Assembly (NCBI RefSeq): GCF_021129235.1
Contig: NZ_JAJOMA010000002.1
Location: 310,001-374,000, forward strand
Length of the DNA stretch: 64,000 bases
Source of the DNA: Kineosporia mesophila
GTDB lineage: Bacteria; Actinomycetota; Actinomycetes; Actinomycetales; Kineosporiaceae
Direction of reading: 5' to 3'
Shown here: positions 16,177-24,121 of the stretch, one piece after another
Layout of the letters: each line of letters begins with the position of its first letter
Numbering within the stretch: the stretch's first letter is position 1
Translations under genes and position numbers: made by a program
The notes under the pieces: generated by a model
Databases searched by the model: none
What the model saw: only the letters and a program-made list of their open reading frames with translations
Told to the model about the DNA's origin: nothing

Positions 16177-17202
16177 ATGCGCGCGCTGGTACTCGAAGAC
16201 TTTCACCGCCTGGTCGTGGCCGAGCGGCCCGACCCGGTCGCCGGGCCGCACGACGTGGTGCTGGATGTCGCCTTCACCGGCATCTGCGGGTCCGACCTGC
16301 ACGGATACACCGGTGCCAGCGGCCGCCGGGAGCCCGGCCAGGTGATGGGTCACGAGAGCGTGGGACACATCCGGTCGGTGGGCAGTGAGGTCACCGGTCT
16401 GGACGTCGGTCAGGCGGTGACGTTCAACCCGGTGGTGGCGCCCCCGACCCCGGCCTGGGCCGGCCGCGAGCACCTGCATCCGGGTAAGTACGTGCTCGGC
16501 GTGCGGCCCGACGTCGACGCGGCCTTCGCCGAGCAGGTGCTGGTGCCCGCGCGCAACGTCGTGCCGCTGCCCGACGGCCTGCCCCTCGAGCACGGCGCGC
16601 TGATCGAGCCGGTCGCCGTGGCCGTGCACGCCCTGCGCCGCGCCGGGGCGGCGGGCGCCCGCAACACGCTGGTCGTGGGCGGCGGCCCGATCGGTCAGTC
16701 GGTGGTGCTGGCGCTGCGGCACGCCGGGGTCGATCCTGTTCTCGTGAGCGAGATCGACGCGGCCCGGCGGGAACTGGTCGAGCATCTGGGGGCGGTGGCG
16801 ATCGACCCCCGGGACGCGGCCACCGGCCCGCTGGCCGAACGGGTGGAGGCCCGGTTCGGGCGGCTGGCCGACGTCACCATCGACGCCGTGGGGGTGGACG
16901 CGAGCCTCGCCGACGCCCTGATCGCCACCCGGGTGGGTGGCGTGGTCTGCCTCGTCGGCCGGGGCCGGCCCCGGGTGTCCATCGACGCGTTCGAGATCAC
17001 CACCACGGAACGGTCCCTGGTGGGCAGCTTCACCTACTCGGCCGACGACTTCCGCGAAGCCGCGCGGCTCGTCGCCGGGGAGACCACCTCGTCCCGCGCT
17101 CTGATCAGTCGCATCGTGCCGCTGGACGAGGCCCCGGAGACGTTCGCGGCACTGGCGGCGGGCGACGGGACGCCGGGCAAGGTGCTGGTGGCGCTGTCGT
17201 GA
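16177..17202 (+). CDS. Zinc-dependent MDR alcohol dehydrogenase lacking the structural-zinc loop
   Basis: 341 residues. ATG 16177 is preceded by GAAGGAG. The catalytic-zinc ligands are in GICGSDLHGY and GHESVGH. The Rossmann motif is VVGGGPIGQSVV. The four-Cys structural zinc lobe is missing: the loop reads FNPVVAPPTPAW, with no Cys. It resembles sorbitol/butanediol dehydrogenase-like MDRs. Its TGA overlaps the next gene's GTG, so the two dehydrogenases are coupled and probably act on the same pathway, or as one heteromeric enzyme. Confidence 0.88.
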   Translation: MRALVLEDFHRLVVAERPDPVAGPHDVVLDVAFTGICGSDLHGYTGASGRREPGQVMGHESVGHIRSVGSEVTGLDVGQAVTFNPVVAPPTPAWAGREHLHPGKYVLGVRPDVDAAFAEQVLVPARNVVPLPDGLPLEHGALIEPVAVAVHALRRAGAAGARNTLVVGGGPIGQSVVLALRHAGVDPVLVSEIDAARRELVEHLGAVAIDPRDAATGPLAERVEARFGRLADVTIDAVGVDASLADALIATRVGGVVCLVGRGRPRVSIDAFEITTTERSLVGSFTYSADDFREAARLVAGETTSSRALISRIVPLDEAPETFAALAAGDGTPGKVLVALS

Positions 17203-18215
17203 GGGCCTTCGTCGTCACCGGTCCGGGGCAGGCCGCGGTGCAGGATGTGCCCCCGCCGCACGTCGCCGCCGGACAGGTGATCGTCGACGTCGAGCGGGCC
17301 GGGGTCTGTGGCACCGACGCCGAGTTCTTCTCCGGGCACATGTCCTACCTGGCCACCGGGCACGCCGCCTACCCGCTGCGCATCGGTCACGAATGGTGCG
17401 GCCGGGTCAGCGAGGTCGGCCCCGGCGTCGACCCCTCCTGGCTCGGGCGACGGGTCAGCGGCGACACCATGCTGGGCTGCGGCGCCTGCCGGCTGTGCGC
17501 CGGCGGCCGGCAGCACCTCTGCGCGGACCGGTACGAGATCGGCATCCGCGGCGGCTGGCCCGGCGCGCTCGCCGAGCAACTGCCCGTACCGGCATCGGCC
17601 CTGGTCGCTCTCCCCGAAACAGTGGACGAGGTGGCCGGCGCGCTGATCGAGCCGTCGGCGAACGCCCTGCGGGCGGTGCGGGGAGCTGCGATCCAGCCGG
17701 GCTCGCGGCTGCTGGTCGTCGGGCCGGGCACGATCGGGCTGCTGAGCGCGCTGATCGCCCGGGCCTGCGGAGCCGAGGTGAGCATCGCCGGGCCGACCCC
17801 CGAAAGCCTGCTCTTCGCGTCCACACTCGGGTTCGACCCGGTCTCGACCCGGGAGCACGTGGACCGGGCCAAGGGTTTCGACGCGGTGATCGACGCCGCC
17901 GGCGGCCCGGACGTTCCCGCGCTGGCCGCCGAGCTGGTCGATCCCGGCGGCCGCGTGGTGTTCATCGGGCTCGCGGCCGCGCCCAGCCGGGTGGACACCC
18001 GCACCCTGGTGCTGAAAGACGTCACCGCGGTCGGGGTTCTGTCCGGATCGGGGGCCCTGGCGGGCGTGGTCGACCTTTTCGCGCAGGGCGCGCTGGATCC
18101 GCGTCCGCTGGTCGCGGCGACCGTTCCGCTGGAGGGTGCGGCGGAGGTGCTGGCCGGGCGCCGACCGGGAAACGCCGGGCCGGGCCCGAAGATCCATGTT
18201 GACCCGCGGCTTTGA
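17199..18215 (+). CDS. Zinc-dependent MDR alcohol/polyol dehydrogenase
   Basis: 338 residues starting at GTG 17199, overlapping the previous stop by 4 bp (GTGA). The catalytic zinc site is AGVCGTDAEFF with GHEWCG. The structural zinc Cys set is intact (CGACRLC ... HLC). The nucleotide motif is VVGPGTIGLLSA. A threonine/sorbitol dehydrogenase-like enzyme is inferred. Both MDR genes diverge from the ALDH and lactonase genes, which suggests one regulated oxidative pathway for a polyol or sugar. Confidence 0.88.
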   Translation: MRAFVVTGPGQAAVQDVPPPHVAAGQVIVDVERAGVCGTDAEFFSGHMSYLATGHAAYPLRIGHEWCGRVSEVGPGVDPSWLGRRVSGDTMLGCGACRLCAGGRQHLCADRYEIGIRGGWPGALAEQLPVPASALVALPETVDEVAGALIEPSANALRAVRGAAIQPGSRLLVVGPGTIGLLSALIARACGAEVSIAGPTPESLLFASTLGFDPVSTREHVDRAKGFDAVIDAAGGPDVPALAAELVDPGGRVVFIGLAAAPSRVDTRTLVLKDVTAVGVLSGSGALAGVVDLFAQGALDPRPLVAATVPLEGAAEVLAGRRPGNAGPGPKIHVDPRL

Positions 18216-18224
18216 TCAAGCCGC
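18206..18224. terminator. Short hairpin between convergent genes
   Basis: GCGGCTT and AAGCCGC (7-bp arms, 5-nt loop) span the adjacent stop codons of the MDR gene and the methyltransferase gene. A weak bidirectional terminator is possible. Confidence 0.4.
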
Positions 18225-18806
18225 TGACAGCACCGCCACGATGAAGTCCGAGTCCGGGGCGAACGGGCGCAGGTCCCAGGTGCTCAGCAGGAGCTCGGCG
18301 ACCAGGTCGGCCCGGTTCGCATCGCCGAAGAAATCGTCGAACTCGTAGCCGCGACCGGCTCCGAAACCGATGACGACGCGTCCGCCGGGCAGCAGGTGCC
18401 GGCGGAAACGCCGGAGGATCTCGCCCCGGGTGGAGGGGGCGCAGAACGTCATCACGTTGCCGGCGCAGACGATCACGTCGAAGGCGCTGCCGGGCAGGTC
18501 GAGCTCACCGAGGTCACCGACGAGCCAGGTCGGGCCCTGGTGGTCGTCCTCGGCCGCGGCGATGAGGGTCGGGTCGATGTCCATCCCGATCACCTCGTGC
18601 CCCCGCCCCGCCAGATACCCGCCGAGCCGGCCCGGACCGCAGCCGGCGTCGAGAATCTTCGATCCCCGCGGCACCATCGCGTCGATCATCCGGCCCTCAC
18701 CGTCGAGGTCGGCACCCTGCTCCGCCATCGCCCGGAAACGGTCGATGTACCACTGGGAATGACTGGGGTCGTCTTCCACCCGGCGTAGCCAGAGGTTCTC
18801 CTGCAT
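18216..18806 (-). CDS. Class I SAM-dependent methyltransferase
   Basis: 196 residues. Motif I is LDAGCGPGRLGGYLAGRG. The acidic motif II is VIGMDIDP. Motif III-like segments are TWLVGDLGEL and FDVIVCAGNVM, followed by LLPGGRVVIGFG. It has the overall layout of Methyltransf_25/11 proteins acting on small molecules. The opening QENLWLRRVEDDPSHSQWYI is typical of actinobacterial members. The substrate is unknown. Its stop codon directly abuts that of the convergent dehydrogenase. Confidence 0.9.
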   Translation of the reverse strand: MQENLWLRRVEDDPSHSQWYIDRFRAMAEQGADLDGEGRMIDAMVPRGSKILDAGCGPGRLGGYLAGRGHEVIGMDIDPTLIAAAEDDHQGPTWLVGDLGELDLPGSAFDVIVCAGNVMTFCAPSTRGEILRRFRRHLLPGGRVVIGFGAGRGYEFDDFFGDANRADLVAELLLSTWDLRPFAPDSDFIVAVLSAA

Positions 18807-18869
18807 GCCCGTTCCACCTCTGTGTCACTCGATCCTGAAAGTCTGGGGGCATCTTAGGGGGGCCACTGG

Positions 18870-19013
18870 TCACAACGGACCCAGGACCTCCTCCGGCGAC
18901 GAGTCCAGGGCCAGCCCGTCGAGCACGGTGAGGAACATGCGTTCCTCGTAGCGGAAGTGGCTCTCCATGATCGCGGCCACACCCTGGAGATGCCGCTGCA
19001 GTTCACCCGGCGT
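18870..19013 (-). pseudogene. Hemerythrin HHE domain remnant (C-terminal part)
   Basis: The last 47 codons before TGA read TPGELQRHLQGVAAIMES then HFRYEERMFL. HFRYEE is the H-x3-E metal-binding helix of hemerythrin-like domains, followed by the usual terminal helix ending EEVLGPL. The first two helices and any start are missing. Its broken end meets a plus-strand histidine-kinase remnant at about 19014-19030. Confidence 0.65.
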
Positions 19014-19030
19014 CGCGGCCCGGTCGACGG

Positions 19031-19126
19031 CTGGGCCTGCCCTTCGTCCGCCGGGTGGCTCTGGCCCAGCAGGGGGCGGGCCCGGAGCCGGGCACCCGCA
19101 TCCGCCTGGCCCTGCCCTCGGCCTGA
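19031..19126 (+). pseudogene. Histidine kinase ATPase remnant (last 31 codons)
   Basis: The frame ending at TGA 19124-19126 reads LGLPFVRRVALAQQG ... GTRIRLALPSA. That is the standard closing segment of sensor-kinase ATPase domains (G-LGL-x-IVRR-A then G-T-x-LP). Nothing upstream encodes the rest. It is joined head to head with the hemerythrin remnant on the other strand. Confidence 0.6.
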
Positions 19127-19199
19127 GCTCTGGTTGCCCGGCAAAGCTCCTCCGTGATGCACTGCGCACGACGTAGCGATCTTTCGAGGGAACGGCACC

Positions 19200-19916
19200 A
19201 TGACGAACGACTCCAGCCCCGAGCAGCTCCACCCGCTCGACCGCCCGTCGTACAGTTCCCTCACCGGACCGCACCGGCGGTTCGCGATCGGCACCGACCG
19301 GGCCGTGCGGTACCCGGCCGACGTCTCCCCGATGACCGGGATGTCCGACCCCGCCGACCCGCAGGTCTGGGCCGACCTGGGCGACCTGGCCGGGCCCGGG
19401 CGGACCGTGCTCCTGCCCGGCCCCGCGAACACCGTCGACCACCTGCCCGCGGGCTGGGAGATCGTGATGAACCTGCCCGGCGTGCAGCTGGTGGCCACCG
19501 ACGCACTCGTCACCGCACCCGACCCGGAGCTCCTGACGCTGGGCCCCGGCGACGTGGACGACATGCTCGATCTGGTGGCCCGCACCCAGCCGGGCCCGTT
19601 CGAGCGCCGCACCATCGAGCTCGGTACTTACCGGGGTGTGCGCGTCGACGGCAAGCTGGTGGCGATGGGTGGCGAGCGCTTCCGGCCGCCGGGCTTCACC
19701 GAGATCAGCGCGGTCTGCACCGATCCCGCCCAGCGGGGCCGGGGCCTGGCCGGCCGGGTGATCCGGGCCGTCGCCCACGGCATCCGCGAGCGCGGGGAGG
19801 TGCCGATGCTGCACACGGCCGCCACCAACACCACCGCCGTCCGCCTCTACGAGCACCTCGGTTTCGCGATCCGCTGGTACCCGACCTTCTTCGTCCTCCG
19901 CGCCCCCGCCGCGTAA
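19200..19916 (+). CDS. GNAT-family N-acetyltransferase
   Basis: 238 residues. The N-terminal 110 residues are a diverged region rich in Pro and Asp. The C-terminal part is a GNAT fold with the acetyl-CoA loop DPAQRGRGLAGRVI (consensus Q/R-x-x-G-x-G/A) and the C-terminal TNTTAVRLYEHLGF strand-helix. It matches the FR47-like group. The acceptor is unknown. The TAA stop is the first half of a 7-bp inverted repeat that precedes a SAM-IV riboswitch. Confidence 0.88.
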   Translation: MTNDSSPEQLHPLDRPSYSSLTGPHRRFAIGTDRAVRYPADVSPMTGMSDPADPQVWADLGDLAGPGRTVLLPGPANTVDHLPAGWEIVMNLPGVQLVATDALVTAPDPELLTLGPGDVDDMLDLVARTQPGPFERRTIELGTYRGVRVDGKLVAMGGERFRPPGFTEISAVCTDPAQRGRGLAGRVIRAVAHGIRERGEVPMLHTAATNTTAVRLYEHLGFAIRWYPTFFVLRAPAA

Positions 19917-19940
19917 AGTCTACTAATCTTGTCGACTTTA
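19914..19940. promoter_or_regulatory. 7-bp inverted repeat TAAAGTC-N13-GACTTTA
   Basis: Perfect arms at 19914-19920 and 19934-19940 start at the GNAT stop codon and end 28 bp before the riboswitch. The segment is AT-rich for this genome and probably holds the promoter of the riboswitch transcript. The repeat may be an operator. Confidence 0.5.
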
Positions 19941-19968
19941 TGGTTGCGGCTTGTTACCGTGGTTCACA

Positions 19969-20047
19969 GGTCAAGAGCATCAGCGTCAAGCCCCGGCTCG
20001 CTGATCAGCAACCCTCCTGTCGCGGCGGGGTGCTCCGGGTGAAGACC
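19969..20047 (+). promoter_or_regulatory. SAM-IV riboswitch
   Basis: The segment follows the SAM-IV/SAM-I clan pattern. P1 is GGTC (19969) with GACC (20044). The core is AGAGCATCAGCG, then CAAGCCCCGGCTCGCTGAT (P2 arms CAGCG/CGCTG), AGCAACCCTCC, a GC stem-loop, GGGGTGCTCCGGGTGAAGAC. CCCCGG in the first loop can pair with CCGGG near the 3' end as the SAM-IV pseudoknot. The regulated gene begins at 20128, leaving about 80 nt for an expression platform. The identification is by eye from the conserved core. Confidence 0.8.
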
Positions 20048-20127
20048 GGGCCGTCGCGATCCTGCGGCGGCAAGCGTGGCTCGTCCCGGACCGGAACGGT
20101 GGGGGCGGCCAGGACTCGGAGGTCACC

Positions 20128-21033
20128 ATGCGGCAGGCGGAACAGATCCGGACCGGCTCCACGACCCGTACCCGGACGAGAACCCGAACCAGCCGGGCCA
20201 TCTGCGGAAGGCTCGGCGACCCGACGACATTCGCCCCGGACGGTCCGCCCGGGGTCTTCGTGGCCGCGCCCGGCCGCTTCCATCTCTTCGCCGACCGCAC
20301 GAGCGCCGCGGCCCACCGCAGCACCCTGGTGATCGCGCTCGCCGGGCTGGGTGACGTGATCACGGTCTCGACGGTCGACGATGCCGCGGGGGCGCTGGGA
20401 TCGGCGGACGCGCTGGGATCGCCGGGATCGCGGGGGGAGAGGCGTCTCGCGCCGGTGCCCCTGCACCGCAACCGGCTTCCCGGTCTGGAAGAGGCCTACC
20501 GGGCCACCGATGCGCAGTTCACCGGCCCGGCCACCGTGCCGGCGCTCTGGGACCGCGACACCTACCGGGTGGTGAGTAACGACTACCCCACCCTGGAGCG
20601 GGATCTCGCCACCGAGTTCGCCGGCTGGTCGGCCACCGGCGTCCAGCTCTACCCGCGCGAGCGGCGGGCCGAGATCGACGAACTGGACCGCTGGCTCGGC
20701 CCGGTCGTCGATCAGGGGCCCTCACGGCTGCGGATCGGCAGTGACCGCAACGGCGATCGGGCCCGGGCCCTGCTGAACGAGGCCTTCGCCCGCCTCGACC
20801 GCACCCTGTCGAACTCGCGTTACCTTCTGGGAGAACAACTCACGCTGGCCGACGTGCGGCTGTGGGTGACGCTCGTGCGTTTCGGGGCGGACGCGGGCCG
20901 TCCGGGGCGGATCTCGGCCGAGCTGCAGCGTTTCGCCAGTCTCTGGGCCTACGCACAGAATCTTTACGAGCGTGAGGAGTTCCGCGCCACGACCGACGCC
21001 GAAGCCCTGCGTCGTCCCTCGTTCGGGGTCTGA
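20128..21033 (+). CDS. Glutathionyl-hydroquinone reductase-like (ECM4/YqjG) GST-fold protein without the catalytic Cys
   Basis: 301 residues starting at ATG 20128, with GGAGG eight bases upstream. It aligns by pattern with the ECM4/YqjG family: an N-terminal thioredoxin fold, VPALWDRDTYRVVSNDYP, and a helical C-terminal GST domain (YLLGEQLTLADVRLWVTLVRF). The family active site CPWAHR is here TSAAAHR, so the Cys is Ser. Glutathione is usually absent in actinobacteria, so another thiol or non-redox role is possible. Placement behind a SAM-IV riboswitch suggests a link to methionine or sulfur status. Confidence 0.8.
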   Translation: MRQAEQIRTGSTTRTRTRTRTSRAICGRLGDPTTFAPDGPPGVFVAAPGRFHLFADRTSAAAHRSTLVIALAGLGDVITVSTVDDAAGALGSADALGSPGSRGERRLAPVPLHRNRLPGLEEAYRATDAQFTGPATVPALWDRDTYRVVSNDYPTLERDLATEFAGWSATGVQLYPRERRAEIDELDRWLGPVVDQGPSRLRIGSDRNGDRARALLNEAFARLDRTLSNSRYLLGEQLTLADVRLWVTLVRFGADAGRPGRISAELQRFASLWAYAQNLYEREEFRATTDAEALRRPSFGV

Positions 21034-21050
21034 CACAGAGCTTTTCGTAA

Positions 21051-21077
21051 GGCCCGACGCACGGAGGGTGACGGGCC
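21051..21077. terminator. Hairpin GGCCCG/CGGGCC, probable terminator
   Basis: 6-bp arms are separated by 15 nt, 18 bp after the GST-like stop. They are followed by a second small stem (AGGGT-TTCG-ACCCT, about 21081-21094). Confidence 0.45.
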
Positions 21078-21106
21078 TCAAGGGTTTCGACCCTGGCGTT
21101 AACGAT

Positions 21107-21125
21107 GGTTCAGGTGCGGTTCAGG
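21107..21125 (+). promoter_or_regulatory. Two GGTTCAGG direct repeats at 11-bp spacing (PHO-box-like)
   Basis: GGTTCAGG at 21107 and 21118 has the 11-bp period and GTTCA core of Streptomyces PhoP boxes. It lies 67 bp upstream of the LCP start. Phosphate control of wall-polymer ligases is known in related bacteria; here it is inference. Confidence 0.4.
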
Positions 21126-21191
21126 GTCTGGGCGTCACCATGCCAGCGTGGTCCCCAGAAACTGCTCGACGCGCCGTGTGGATGTCCGGTC

Positions 21192-22784
21192 GTGAGCCAG
21201 AGGAAAGCCCAGCGGGATCTGGAGCGACAGCTCGACGGAGCGCGACCGGTGCGTCACTCCCGCGGTCGCCGGTACGGAGGCTGGGGCAAGTACGTGCTCG
21301 GCACCGTGGTGCTGCTGGTCGCGAGCACCGCCGGCGGCGGGGCGTACTTCTACCAGCACCTGAACGGCAACATTGCGTCGTCGGCCCTGTTCAGCGGCAC
21401 GACCGGCAGCGCGGGCGTGCAGAAGGCCGACGACCAGGGCCGGTTCCCGATCAATGTGCTGGTGATCGGGACCGACTCGCGGCAGGGGGAGAACTGCAAG
21501 CTCGGAGGGGCCTGCGGTGACACCGGTTCCAACGCCGACGTCGAGCTCCTGGTGCACGTCTCGGCCGACCGCACCAACATCACCGCGATGAGCATTCCGC
21601 GCGACACGATGACGGACATGCCCGGCTGCGAGGACTCGACCACCGGCCGGAGCGTCGCGGCCCGGTTCGGGCAGATCAACAGTGCCCTGGCCTACGGCCC
21701 GGGCTGCTCGGTGGCCGCGATCCACCAGCTCACCGGCATCACGATCGACCACTTCGCGATGGTCGACTTCTCCGGCGTGATCAAGATGTCCGACGCCACC
21801 GGCGGCGTGCAGGTCTGCGTCAGCGGCGACGTCTACGACACCTACTCGCACCTGAAACTGTCCAAGGGCAAGCACACGCTCAAGGGCGAGGCCGCGCTGC
21901 AGTTCGTGCGCACGCGCCACGGTTTCGGCGACGGCAGCGACCTGGGCCGCACCTACGGCCAGCACGCGTTCCTGTCCGCGTCCATCCGTTCCCTGAAGGA
22001 CAAGGGCACGCTGCTGAACCCGACCAAGCTGTACGGGGTGGCGAACGCGGCGACCAGCGCCCTCACCGTCGACGAGGGCCTGGACAGCATCCCGAAGCTG
22101 ATCGACCTGGCCACCGAGTTCAACAAGGTCGGCACCGACCGCATCACCTTCACCACGATGCAGACGGCCGCCGACCCGGACAACGCCAACCGGGTGGTGC
22201 CCGCGGCGGCGGCCCAGAAGCTGTTCGCCACGATCGCCGAGGACCAGTCGCTCTCCAAGGCGAAGACGGCGACCTCCACGCCGACGGCCGCCGCCACGAC
22301 GGCTGCGGTCGAGCAGGTGGCCGGCACGAGTTTCACCGTCGAGGTGAGCAACCGCGGCGGCCAGGACGGCCGCGCCTCCGCGCTGACCAAGGTGCTCCAG
22401 CAACAGGGCTATGACCAGGCCGTCACCGACTCCTCGTCCGGTGACCTCCAGAGCCGTACGGCCGTGCTCTACCCCAAGGGCAAGGTCGACCAGGCCCAGC
22501 AGCTCGCCGCCGACCTGGACGTGCCCTCGTCCCTGCTGCGGAAGAGCACCGACGTCGACGAGGTCACCCTGGTCATCGGCCAGGACTGGAGCACCGGCGA
22601 CACCTACCCCAAGAGCACGACCAAGCAGCGCAAGGAAGCCCTCACCGACTCCCACGCCTCTACCGCCAAGAAGGCCGAGTGCGTGCCGGTGAGCACCTAC
22701 AACACGGTGAAGTACAACGGCGTCTCGATGACCCCGGGCCAGGCCTACGCGGCGGCGACCAGTAAGAAGGACTCGGACGAATAG
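21192..22784 (+). CDS. LytR-CpsA-Psr (LCP) family wall-polymer ligase with LytR_C domain
   Basis: 530 residues from GTG 21192; an in-frame ATG at 21105 would add 29 residues unlike an LCP N-terminus. A short basic cytoplasmic tail is followed by a membrane span (KYVLGTVVLLVASTAGGGAY). The LCP catalytic domain has VLVIGTDSRQGE, TAMSIPRDTMTDMPG, the ALAYGPGC motif and FVRTRHGFGDGSDLGRTYGQ, with the conserved Arg/Asp residues. A Thr/Ala-rich linker leads to a LytR_C domain (about 375-460). It acts outside the membrane, attaching polymers to peptidoglycan. Confidence 0.9.
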   Translation: MSQRKAQRDLERQLDGARPVRHSRGRRYGGWGKYVLGTVVLLVASTAGGGAYFYQHLNGNIASSALFSGTTGSAGVQKADDQGRFPINVLVIGTDSRQGENCKLGGACGDTGSNADVELLVHVSADRTNITAMSIPRDTMTDMPGCEDSTTGRSVAARFGQINSALAYGPGCSVAAIHQLTGITIDHFAMVDFSGVIKMSDATGGVQVCVSGDVYDTYSHLKLSKGKHTLKGEAALQFVRTRHGFGDGSDLGRTYGQHAFLSASIRSLKDKGTLLNPTKLYGVANAATSALTVDEGLDSIPKLIDLATEFNKVGTDRITFTTMQTAADPDNANRVVPAAAAQKLFATIAEDQSLSKAKTATSTPTAAATTAAVEQVAGTSFTVEVSNRGGQDGRASALTKVLQQQGYDQAVTDSSSGDLQSRTAVLYPKGKVDQAQQLAADLDVPSSLLRKSTDVDEVTLVIGQDWSTGDTYPKSTTKQRKEALTDSHASTAKKAECVPVSTYNTVKYNGVSMTPGQAYAAATSKKDSDE

Positions 22785-22795
22785 ACGTCGGCCGG

Positions 22796-24121
22796 CTAAC
22801 CGCTGGTCGGCAGGCGCATCTCCAGCCGGGCGCCGCCCAGCGCGGAGGTGTCCAGCCGGGCCGAGCCGCCCGCGTCGCGGGCGGCCTCGGCGATGATCGC
22901 CAGACCCAGGCCGGCGCCGCCGCGGTCCCGGTCGCGGGAGTCGTCGCGCCGCTCGAAGCGGCGGAAGACGCGCTCGCGGTCCTCGACCGGCACCCCGGGG
23001 CCGTCGTCGTCCACCCGCAGAACCGCGTGGCCGCCGTCGTCGTGCAGGCCGAGGGCGACGGTGGTGCGGGCGTGACGGCGGGCGTTCTCCACGGCATTGC
23101 GCACGGCGCGGGTCATCAGGGCGATGTCGGCGACGACGCGGGCCGGGCCCACGCCGGTGGCGTCGACCCGTACACCGAGCGCACGCAGCCGGGCGCCCTC
23201 GGCCAGCACCAGGTCGTCCAGGTCGATCTCCTGCCGGTTCACCGAGCGCCGCTCGTCCACCCGGGCCAGCAGCAGCAGGTCGCTGACCAGTTCCTCGAGC
23301 CGGGCGGCCTCGGTGTCCACCACCTCGGCCAGGCCGGTGAGTGTGGTGGCGTCCGGGTGCAGCAGGGCCACCTGGGCGTGCTGGCGGATGGCGGCGACGG
23401 GGGAGCGCAGCTCGTGCGAGGCGTCCGACACGAACCGCTGCTGCACGTGCCGGGCCGTCTCCAGGCGGGCGAGCATGTGGTTCATCGTCTCGGCCATCCG
23501 CGCCACCTCGTCCCGTCCGGGCGGGGCCACGATGCGTCCGGACGGGTCGTCGCCGATCTTCTCCACGTCGGAACGGATCTGCTCGACCGGGCGCAGTGAT
23601 CGCCCGACCACCGTCCAGGTGAGCGCCGCGACGAACAGGCTCACGGCCGGTACCCCCGCCCCCAGGAGCCAGCTCGCCGACCGGGTGGCGTCGTCCGCAC
23701 CCTCCAGCGAGCGCGCCACCACGATGTACTGCACGACGCCGTCCTGCAGGCGCACCCGGCTGGAGCGCACGGCCCAGCGCTCGCCCATCAGTCGCACGAC
23801 CTGGGGCCGGCTGCTCACCGGCAGGGGCGGGACCTGCGCGAAGTCGTCGTCCGCGACCGCGACCACGTGCCCGCCGCGTTGCAGCTGGATGATCACCTCG
23901 TCGGCCTCGAAGGGTGGCAGCACGCCGTCCGCCTCGGTCTCGCGGGCCAGCTGCACCGCCTGCTGCCGCGCGGTGGTGGACTGGGCCCGGCTCACCTGGG
24001 AGCGCAGCAGCAGCACGAACCCGGCGGCGCCGACGGCCAGCACCAGCAGCACGATGATCGTGGTGGCGGTGGTGATGCGGACACGCAGGGAGGTCGAGAC
24101 GTACCGCCGGTGCTCAGGCAT
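22796..24121 (-). CDS. OmpR-type two-component sensor histidine kinase
   Basis: 441 residues. Membrane spans lie at about 18-42 and 150-172 around a periplasmic sensor of roughly 105 residues. A HAMP domain follows (LRPVEQIRSDVEKI). The HisKA phosphoacceptor is in FVSDASHELRSPVAAI. The ATPase domain has NAVENARRHA (N box), VDDDGPGVP (G1), FRRFER (F box) and GGAGLGLAI (G2). Its start overlaps the response regulator's end by 8 bp, so they form one operon with the regulator first. The signal is unknown; neighbouring genes are a wall ligase and secreted glycanases. Confidence 0.93.
   Translation of the reverse strand: MPEHRRYVSTSLRVRITTATTIIVLLVLAVGAAGFVLLLRSQVSRAQSTTARQQAVQLARETEADGVLPPFEADEVIIQLQRGGHVVAVADDDFAQVPPLPVSSRPQVVRLMGERWAVRSSRVRLQDGVVQYIVVARSLEGADDATRSASWLLGAGVPAVSLFVAALTWTVVGRSLRPVEQIRSDVEKIGDDPSGRIVAPPGRDEVARMAETMNHMLARLETARHVQQRFVSDASHELRSPVAAIRQHAQVALLHPDATTLTGLAEVVDTEAARLEELVSDLLLLARVDERRSVNRQEIDLDDLVLAEGARLRALGVRVDATGVGPARVVADIALMTRAVRNAVENARRHARTTVALGLHDDGGHAVLRVDDDGPGVPVEDRERVFRRFERRDDSRDRDRGGAGLGLAIIAEAARDAGGSARLDTSALGGARLEMRLPTSG

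Noticed and set aside
21105-21191. Earlier start for the LCP gene
   Set aside because: The extra 29 residues overlap the direct-repeat element and do not resemble an LCP N-terminus.
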